From: Bacteriovorax sp.
GTDB lineage: Bacteria > Bdellovibrionota > Bacteriovoracia > Bacteriovoracales > Bacteriovoracaceae
Length of the DNA stretch: 42,382 nucleotides
Assembly (NCBI GenBank): GCA_014376445.1
Contig: JACMRM010000161.1
Location: forward strand, 1 to 42,382
Direction: 5' to 3'
The notes under the pieces were generated by a model that had not been told where the DNA came from, made no database searches, and was given only the letters and a program-made list of their open reading frames with translations. Below are positions 35,819 to 42,382 of the stretch, piece after piece. Both the position numbers and the translations under genes were made by a program. The first letter of the stretch is position 1. Every line of letters starts with the position of its first letter.

Positions 35819-37809
35819 GTAAGTGATTGATAGGCCTTAACTAAGCCTTCTGCTGATAAATCAAAACGTGCATAAAGCTGGTCTGCCTTATAAGCAGACT
35901 GGCCGAACTCTCCGCCGATTCCCAGTGTCTTCACTTTTAAATCCACACCATTTGTTACTAAAGCATGAACGATCATTGATCCCATTCCGCCTAGAACCTG
36001 ATGATCTTCAATCGTGATCAGTTTATTTTTAGTTTTTGCTAAACATGCTTTTAATGTCTCAAGGTCAACATGATTAATGTGAGAGTGATTTACAACACAC
36101 GCTGAAACACCTTTTGCTGCCAGATCTTTTTGCGCTTGAAGTGCTTTTCCAACCATCGGCCCTGCTGCCACGATTGTCACATCCGTTCCTTCAGTAAAAA
36201 CGTTGGCCTTGTTCCAAACATATTTAACACCTTCAGCATAACTAACCGGGTGATTTTCTCTTCCTAAAAAAAAGACAGTTGAGTTGGGAATTTTTTCCGC
36301 TTCGCGATCTTTTGCAAACGATGTTATTGCTTCATACATTAGAGCTTCTGCTTCACTTGATGAAGAACAGTTCACGACATTCATATGAGGAATTGAAGAA
36401 AGGGCAGCGAAGTATGTTGTTGCCTGGTGAGAAGCACCGTCAGCTGCATCCTGAAAACCTGTGTGAGAAAATAATGCGATCACCGGTGCCTGAGAAAGTC
36501 CTGCCATGATGAATGGAAGATTTCCTTTTGTGATTCCGAATTGTGCAAATGTATCAACGATAGGAATAAGACCGCACTTTGATAGACCAATCGCTGAAGA
36601 AACCATATTTGATTCAGCAATACCTACATCGATATAACGATCTGGGAATTCTTTATGAAAAGCTTTGATCCCTGTTGAACTTTGTAAATCAGATGAGATT
36701 GAAAAAACTGGAAGACCTTCGCGTGCGCAACGAATAACTGCACGTGCAAATCCATCCTGAACCTTTTCAGTTTTAACAGAAGGAGCACCGTCTTCTTTCA
36801 GAGCTGGCTTTGATTTTAAAATTTCAGCACCCCAGCTTGTAAATTCAGCTGGAGCTTCACCGTTGTAAATTTCTGCAATGAAGGCCGGAAGTTTATCGTC
36901 GTAAGCTGAAAGCGGGTACCCGTGTCCACCTGAAGCACTATCAACAGTCGACTTCACTCCAAAACCTTTTTTTGTTTTGAAAATAACTGCTACCGGCCGA
37001 GCAGGATTTTTTTGTGCATCTTCAATAGCTTTTTCGGTCGCAAGATAAACTGTCTGCACATCATTTCCTTCTGCGACTGTCATAACTTTCCAACCCAGGT
37101 TTGCAAGAGAGTTAAACGTTGGCTCCATTGAAAAAGAGTCTTCATCAATTCTTCCACCAAGCTTGGTGTTATTGTCAGAGATCAGCATGACAAATGGATT
37201 CATTTTATTTTTTGTTGCAAGACCTGGAATCGCAGCGAAAGCTTCTTTCGCTTCTCCTTCCATTGCTCCACCGTCGGAGATCGTACAGATCGTAACTCTT
37301 TTATTTCCTAAAATTTTATCGGCCATCGCCAGCCCCTGTGCCTGCGGAAGACCAGATCCCAGTGGGCCATTAGAAATTAAAACACCTTCAGGATTTAAGT
37401 GAGCTTCACCATGTCCCGTTAGTTTACTTTCGATACTTCTGAATTTGCGAAGATCATCAAAGGTTAAATTATCAAATCCATAATTAGCGCGAAGAGCGTA
37501 CACACCATTTTCAGTATGGCCGGCATCGTTTACGAAATGAAAATTTTCATACCAGTTTTTATTTTTGTCCGCGAACATCAGCGTATGAGTCGCTGACATA
37601 ATTTCTGCGAAGGCAGCAGGGCCTCCCCAGTGGCAGGCAGCTCCACCGATGGTTGCATGCTGATTCATCAGAGCAACTAATGCGCGAGTGGCACGTGGGT
37701 CAGCAACAGTGACTTCATGGCCTTCGTTGTTTTTAATTATGAGAGCATACTTTGGAGATTGTTTTGGAGTAGGTGCGAGAGTCGTTTTGAAATTGAGCGC
37801 CTTAATCAT
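35815..37809 (-). CDS. tkt: Transketolase
   Basis: 664 aa; CHWGGPAAFAEIM; GHGEAHLNPEGVLISNGPLGSGLPQAQGLAMADKI; CTISDGGAMEGEAKEAFAAIPGL; ISDNNTKLGG; DRYIDVGIAESNMVSSAIGLSKCG. Confidence 0.95.
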   Translation of the reverse strand: MIKALNFKTTLAPTPKQSPKYALIIKNNEGHEVTVADPRATRALVALMNQHATIGGAACHWGGPAAFAEIMSATHTLMFADKNKNWYENFHFVNDAGHTENGVYALRANYGFDNLTFDDLRKFRSIESKLTGHGEAHLNPEGVLISNGPLGSGLPQAQGLAMADKILGNKRVTICTISDGGAMEGEAKEAFAAIPGLATKNKMNPFVMLISDNNTKLGGRIDEDSFSMEPTFNSLANLGWKVMTVAEGNDVQTVYLATEKAIEDAQKNPARPVAVIFKTKKGFGVKSTVDSASGGHGYPLSAYDDKLPAFIAEIYNGEAPAEFTSWGAEILKSKPALKEDGAPSVKTEKVQDGFARAVIRCAREGLPVFSISSDLQSSTGIKAFHKEFPDRYIDVGIAESNMVSSAIGLSKCGLIPIVDTFAQFGITKGNLPFIMAGLSQAPVIALFSHTGFQDAADGASHQATTYFAALSSIPHMNVVNCSSSSEAEALMYEAITSFAKDREAEKIPNSTVFFLGRENHPVSYAEGVKYVWNKANVFTEGTDVTIVAAGPMVGKALQAQKDLAAKGVSACVVNHSHINHVDLETLKACLAKTKNKLITIEDHQVLGGMGSMIVHALVTNGVDLKVKTLGIGGEFGQSAYKADQLYARFDLSAEGLVKAYQSLT

Positions 37810-38027
37810 CGGTGATCTCCTGGTGTGCTAGCGGGGGAAGGAAATAATTTTTAACAGCATAGCAAAACTTTGAGGCATTTTAGAGAATTATTTCTCAACG
37901 ATTTTTTATGCTTAGGGCCTAAAACTATAGGGGAATCGCACCGATTCTATAGAGCTTTTGCATAAATTAAAAAAAGACCTCAAGAAATAGGGCCGTTATC
38001 CGATAAAATTAGTTGTGAGGTATAAGT

Positions 38028-38282
38028 ATGTGCGAAATCTGTAAATCTGAAGGGAAAGACGCTGCATTTGTTAACGGAACAAAGGATGTTATTTCGACTC
38101 AGCAGCTCTATAAAGTTTATAAAAACTCGGTTGCCCCAGTGCGCCTTTGTTACATACACAGTATCGAACTTTTCATGATCGGTGAGAAGAGATTCCTAAA
38201 AGAGCATTTATCATTCGCCCACGTGCTCATTACGCGATCAAAAAAAATATCATCTGCTTCTGACTCTCCATTTGGCTTTTAG
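38028..38282 (+). CDS. Small protein with putative Cys/His metal-binding residues
   Basis: 84 aa; MCEICKSEGKD...RLCYIHSIELF (CxxC ... CxxH); upstream gtgaggtataagt RBS-like sequence. Confidence 0.65.
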   Translation: MCEICKSEGKDAAFVNGTKDVISTQQLYKVYKNSVAPVRLCYIHSIELFMIGEKRFLKEHLSFAHVLITRSKKISSASDSPFGF

Positions 38283-38307
38283 TTCTGACGAGAGCTAAAA
38301 TAGAGTC

Positions 38308-39747
38308 ATGGAAAATCGTGACGTTTTACAAGCAAAAAGTTTTATTAACAACGAATGGGTAGGACACTCGACAACTAATGTTTTAGTTGTGAAGAATAAA
38401 TTCGATCAGACATTACTCGCGACTGTTGCCTACGCAGACTCTTCTGAAGTGCAGTTTGCTATTGCCAATTCCGTTCAGGCCTTCCAGAGCTACTCAAAGA
38501 TCTCTGGAGCTGAGAGAAGAGACTATCTTTTAAAAATCAGAGAAGGACTTTATCAGGAAAAAGATAAATTTATCAACCTGATCGTTTCAGAAGCAGGCAA
38601 GCCTCTCGATTATGCCCGCCAGGAAGTTGAAAGATCACTTCTGACTTTACAAGCTGCTGCTGACGAAGCGATTCGTGTTGGCGGTGAAGTTGTCCCTATG
38701 GATTATGGACTTGGAAAAGGTCGTAATGCTCAGACCAAAAATTTTCCTATCGGAGTGATCCTAGCGATTTCTCCGTTTAATTTTCCTCTCAATCTGGCCT
38801 TGCATAAAATTGCTCCCGCACTCGCAGCAGGATGTACTGTTTTATTAAAGCCGTCTCCGTTTACTCCGCTGACTGCTTTAGCACTCGGATCATTATGCAA
38901 ACGAGTTGGTCTTCCTCCGGGAGTTTTAAACGTTGTTGTTTGCCAGAATGAAGAGGCGCAGGTGATGTTAAAAGATGAAAGAATAAAAATGCTTTCGTTT
39001 ACAGGCTCTGCAGAAGTAGGCTGGTCTTTAAAAGCTCAAGCGGGAAAAAAGAAAGTTGTATTAGAGCTCGGTGGAAACGCTGCCGTTATTGTTGATCGCA
39101 GCGCTAATTTAGATGAAGCGGCAAAATCCATTGCCATGGGTGCATACAATTATTCAGGACAAGTCTGTATTTCTGTTCAAAGAATTTACGTCGATCACAC
39201 TGTGTTCGATGAGTTCGTAAATAAATTTAAAGAAGCTGTTTCCGGATTAAAAGTTGGAGATCCTGCTCAGGAAGGAGTAGTCGTAGGACCAATGATTGAT
39301 CGTGTTCACATTAATCGCATCGACAACTGGATTCACGAAGCACGCACTCGCGGAGCGCAGGTGATTTTCGGAGGATCGGTCGTCAATTTAGAAAATAATC
39401 TTTATGCTCCGACGCTTTTAACGAATACTCAGGGCGATATGAAAATTGTTTCGGAAGAAGCTTTCGGCCCGGTCGCTATCATTGAAAAAGTTCAGTATTT
39501 TGATGAAGTGATTCGCGAAGTTAACCGTTCACGTTACGGGCTTCAGGCCGGGTTATTTACCAATCAAATCTCACAAATGAAGTACGCTCACGAAAATTTA
39601 GAAGTGGGAGCACTCATTATCAACGGAATTCCTGGATTCCGAATCGACACAATGCCTTACGGTGGAGTGAAGGATTCTGGTTCAGGCCGCGAGGGAGTTC
39701 GCTACGCTCTAACGGATATGCTCGAGCCTCGTCTTCTCGTATACTAA
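38308..39747 (+). CDS. NAD(P)-dependent aldehyde dehydrogenase
   Basis: FPIGVILAISPFNFPLNLALHKIAPALAAGCTVLLKPSPFTPLTAL; SFTGSAEVGWSLKAQAGKKKVVLELGGNAAVIV; NYSGQVCISVQRIYV; GIPGFRIDTMPYGGVKDSGSGREGVRYAL. Confidence 0.95.
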   Translation: MENRDVLQAKSFINNEWVGHSTTNVLVVKNKFDQTLLATVAYADSSEVQFAIANSVQAFQSYSKISGAERRDYLLKIREGLYQEKDKFINLIVSEAGKPLDYARQEVERSLLTLQAAADEAIRVGGEVVPMDYGLGKGRNAQTKNFPIGVILAISPFNFPLNLALHKIAPALAAGCTVLLKPSPFTPLTALALGSLCKRVGLPPGVLNVVVCQNEEAQVMLKDERIKMLSFTGSAEVGWSLKAQAGKKKVVLELGGNAAVIVDRSANLDEAAKSIAMGAYNYSGQVCISVQRIYVDHTVFDEFVNKFKEAVSGLKVGDPAQEGVVVGPMIDRVHINRIDNWIHEARTRGAQVIFGGSVVNLENNLYAPTLLTNTQGDMKIVSEEAFGPVAIIEKVQYFDEVIREVNRSRYGLQAGLFTNQISQMKYAHENLEVGALIINGIPGFRIDTMPYGGVKDSGSGREGVRYALTDMLEPRLLVY

Positions 39748-39796
39748 TTCTAATTTTTCTGCTAAATTCAATTCTTGATATTTCATTGGAGATCTT

Positions 39797-41236
39797 ATGA
39801 CTGTTCGCGTACGTTTTGCACCGTCACCAACCGGCTACCTGCATATCGGGGGAGCTAGAACCGCTATGTATAATTACCTTTTCGCTAAAGCGATGGGTGG
39901 AAAATATATTTTAAGAATTGAAGACACTGATACTGAACGATCTGAACGCCAGTATGAAACGGCACAGATTGAAGATCTAAAATGGTTAAACCTTCCACAC
40001 GATGAAGGTCCCGATGCTGGCGGCGATTACGGGCCCTACAGACAGTCTGAACGTCTTCATATTTATAAAGCCTGGACTGATAAACTTCTTACACAGAGAA
40101 AAGCGTATCATTGTTTTTGTACTGAAGAAGAATTAGCAGCGAAAAAAGAAATTGCGACTGCTGCAAAACTTTCTCCGCACTACGATGGTACTTGCAGAAA
40201 TTTAGTTGAGTCAGATGTCACTGCAAGATTAGCAGCGGGAGCGTCGTCTGTTGTTCGTTTCAGAACGCCGATGAAAGCTTACGAGTTTACAGATCATGTC
40301 CGCGGAAAAGTTGTTTTCCCTGAAGATATGGTAGGTGACTTCGTTATCATGAGAGCGAATCATATTCCAGTTTATAACTTTGCGGTTGTTGTTGATGATG
40401 CTTCGATGAAAATCTCTCACGTTATTCGCGCAGAAGAGCATCTGCCGAATACACTTCGTCAGCTGATGCTATATGAAGCTTACGGTGAAACTCCTCCCGA
40501 GTTCGCGCACGTTTCACTTTTAATTGGTGAAGACAGACAAAAACTTTCAAAACGCCATGGAGCGACCTCGGTAAGATTATACAAAGAACAAAATTATCTT
40601 CCGTCGGCGATGTTAAATTATTTACTTCTTCTTGGATGGTCTCATCCAGATGAAACAGATATTTTTGATATTCATAAATTGGGGACAATGTTTAATATTG
40701 ATCGTTTTACAAAGTCAGCAGCGATTTATGACATCGTAAAATTAAATCACATCAACGGTGAGCACCTTCGTTTGCTTCCGACTGATTTGCTGATTGCTGA
40801 AGTTGAAAAAGTTTTACCAGCAGGGCATCCTTTTACAAAAATGGACCACGACTGGAAAGTTCGCTGTGTAACTTTATCAAAAGAAAAGATGAACTTTTTC
40901 ACGGATATTATCCCTCTTTTAACTTTATACTTTGACTGTGAAGTTTCGATTGAAGCTGATTATGTTGAGGCAAGAGGCTGGGAGACGACTCCGCAAATCC
41001 AGGCCTACTTAAAAGGTGAAGTGGAAAAAGCAAAAGCTTCCGGGAAAAAATTTGTCACTGAAGCTGAATACAATGAATGGAGTAATCACGTTAAAGGTGA
41101 ATTAAAAATTAAAGGAAAGCAGTTGTTCATGGGGATCAGGGCTGCCCTGACTCTTCAGGCCCACGGATCAGACTTAAAGTTTATCATTCCCCTTACGCCC
41201 ATAGAAGTTTTAGAAAAAAGACTAAAGATTTCATAA
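39797..41236 (+). CDS. gltX: Glutamyl-tRNA synthetase
   Basis: VRFAPSPTGYLHIGGARTAMYNYLFAKAMGGKYILRIEDTDTERS; EEHLPNTLRQLMLYEA; DRQKLSKRHGATSV. Confidence 0.97.
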   Translation: MTVRVRFAPSPTGYLHIGGARTAMYNYLFAKAMGGKYILRIEDTDTERSERQYETAQIEDLKWLNLPHDEGPDAGGDYGPYRQSERLHIYKAWTDKLLTQRKAYHCFCTEEELAAKKEIATAAKLSPHYDGTCRNLVESDVTARLAAGASSVVRFRTPMKAYEFTDHVRGKVVFPEDMVGDFVIMRANHIPVYNFAVVVDDASMKISHVIRAEEHLPNTLRQLMLYEAYGETPPEFAHVSLLIGEDRQKLSKRHGATSVRLYKEQNYLPSAMLNYLLLLGWSHPDETDIFDIHKLGTMFNIDRFTKSAAIYDIVKLNHINGEHLRLLPTDLLIAEVEKVLPAGHPFTKMDHDWKVRCVTLSKEKMNFFTDIIPLLTLYFDCEVSIEADYVEARGWETTPQIQAYLKGEVEKAKASGKKFVTEAEYNEWSNHVKGELKIKGKQLFMGIRAALTLQAHGSDLKFIIPLTPIEVLEKRLKIS

Positions 41237-41268
41237 AAAAAGGGTCCTATAGTTAGGACCCTTTTTTT
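41235..41268. terminator. Bidirectional Rho-independent terminator after gltX
   Basis: AAAAAAAGGGTCCTA-TAGT-TAGGACCCTTTTTTT: perfect GGGTCCTA/TAGGACCC stem, TAGT loop, A-tract and T-tract, between convergent genes. Confidence 0.93.
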
Positions 41269-41277
41269 AATTCTCGA

Positions 41278-41766
41278 TTAATTTACAGTTTTACATGTAT
41301 TGAAAAATCCACCCCAGCCAGCAAAGATTGCGCCGTTAGTAGTTTCACCTTTTTTGTTTTTGTATTCCAAAAGAACGTAACCCGAGCCATCGTCGGCGAC
41401 GTATTCAAGTTGGTCGTAAATTGATCCTTCTGAATTTGCCGAAACGATTAATGTCGCAGTGTCGATCGACTCTTTTGCGGCAGCCTTTAAAACCATAGAT
41501 TTTGAGAAATTAGTTTTATCGTTTAATAAAACTGTTCTAGCTGCTTCGCTGATGGATGTGTCGGTAAAAGTCCACATAACTTCTCCATCTTTGCCTCCCA
41601 GGCGCGTCTCGACAAGAGAGTTTCCGTCGAGCTCGACAGTTATGGCCAGAGTCTTGTCGGCTTCACTTTTGCAGCTGATAAATCTGTTGGCAGCACTCGC
41701 TGTAGTGCCTGAAAAAGCAGTTGATAAAGCGATGGATAAAGCAATCATTAATGTTTTGGTTTGCAT
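41278..41766 (-). CDS. Hypothetical secreted protein
   Basis: ATG 41766 preceded by GGAGACACCC; signal peptide MQTKTLMIALSIALSTAFSGTTASA; mature FISCKSEADKTLAITVELDG. Confidence 0.75.
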   Translation of the reverse strand: MQTKTLMIALSIALSTAFSGTTASAANRFISCKSEADKTLAITVELDGNSLVETRLGGKDGEVMWTFTDTSISEAARTVLLNDKTNFSKSMVLKAAAKESIDTATLIVSANSEGSIYDQLEYVADDGSGYVLLEYKNKKGETTNGAIFAGWGGFFNTCKTVN

Positions 41767-41972
41767 GGGTGTCTCCTTGAGTTTCAAAAGTTTCAATTTT
41801 TTTATCCCAGCCCTTTGAGCTAGTAAATAGCACACTGGAGAAGTGATAATTTTTACACGAACCTTAATCTTTTCTTACAAAGCCTCATTTCCACAGAGTT
41901 TCAAGACGTTTTGCTTGCCGGATCCTCTCTCCCATTATTAAATTTTATGATTATTAGTTTGGGGGCATTTTT

Positions 41973-42382
41973 ATGACTAAATTCATTCTTGGTGCTATTA
42001 CCAGCGTTATTTTAGGATCAATAAATTTAGGTTTTGCGAGCACCACACCCGATTGGACGGAGAATTATGTTCTACCAAAAGGCGAAACCCGGGCTAATCT
42101 CTACAACGTTTCTGTACTCGAATTAGAGCAGTTAAAAAATAATGGTTACCTGCATGCCATGAATTACCCGGTCACAGTCACAGGGCTTTTGATACCCTAT
42201 GAACCGCTTTTAAATTTTATGAGCGCCGACACCAAAAACCCGCTAAAAAAATTTATTCTTAACATCAGCAGAAAATTTGCCGGCTTTAAAACTGAAGCTG
42301 AGCTTTATGAATGGCTGGGACTAAATAAGTTCAACGATGCTTCAGCGACAGGGATTTATAAAATGCCCCGTCCTGCCAATCA
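41973..42382 (+). CDS. Hypothetical secreted protein, C-terminus beyond the window
   Basis: ATG 41973: MTKFILGAITSVILGSINLGFASTTPDWTENYVLPKGETRANLYNVSVLELEQLKNNGYLHAMNYPVTVTGLLIPYEPLL..., open to the window edge, so absent from the track. Confidence 0.75.
   Translation, partial: MTKFILGAITSVILGSINLGFASTTPDWTENYVLPKGETRANLYNVSVLELEQLKNNGYLHAMNYPVTVTGLLIPYEPLLNFMSADTKNPLKKFILNISRKFAGFKTEAELYEWLGLNKFNDASATGIYKMPRPAN

Noticed and set aside
36279-36509. 76-aa and similar plus-strand ORFs inside transketolase
   Set aside because: Antisense shadow ORFs with no independent support.
1-42382. Defence island, prophage or integrated element
   Set aside because: No integrase, transposase, tRNA-flanking repeat, restriction-modification, toxin-antitoxin or phage structural genes were recognised; most genes are housekeeping or lineage-specific envelope genes.

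Overview
The window is a dense, AT-rich bacterial chromosomal segment of about 45 protein-coding genes. The gene mix and the many uncharacterised exported proteins and lipoproteins suggest a Bdellovibrionota/Bacteriovorax-like organism, but that lineage is inference. I recognised no rRNA, tRNA, CRISPR array, prophage or transposase. Confident calls include YgiQ-type radical SAM, AI-2E transporter, Dph6-like PP-loop ATPase, RlmN, TatD-like hydrolase, MsrA, RmuC, Mpo1/DUF962, MenB, DUF2878, DUF1704 (QEGLA), RlmC-type methyltransferase, PdxH, HIT, GrxB, transketolase, two aldehyde dehydrogenases and GltX. Both window edges cut CDSs that the ORF track omits: an IPT/TIG-repeat lipoprotein at 1..2185 (-) and a secreted protein at 41973..42382 (+). 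Points most worth a second look: (1) a lipoprotein-type ABC1/UbiB kinase-like protein with a Gly-containing loop in place of the Ala-rich loop and an altered VAVK lysine, followed by an orphan receiver; (2) 9 of 11 convergent gene junctions abut or overlap, three of them sharing a TTAA stop; (3) exported proteins with HEAKH and CCxxHD motifs; (4) a five-gene minus-strand operon headed by an HDxxH protein and ending in menB; (5) an in-frame ATT that is the only start-like codon correctly spaced from a strong Shine-Dalgarno. I saw no obvious defence system or complete novel machine. All family calls are from motif recognition, without database searches.
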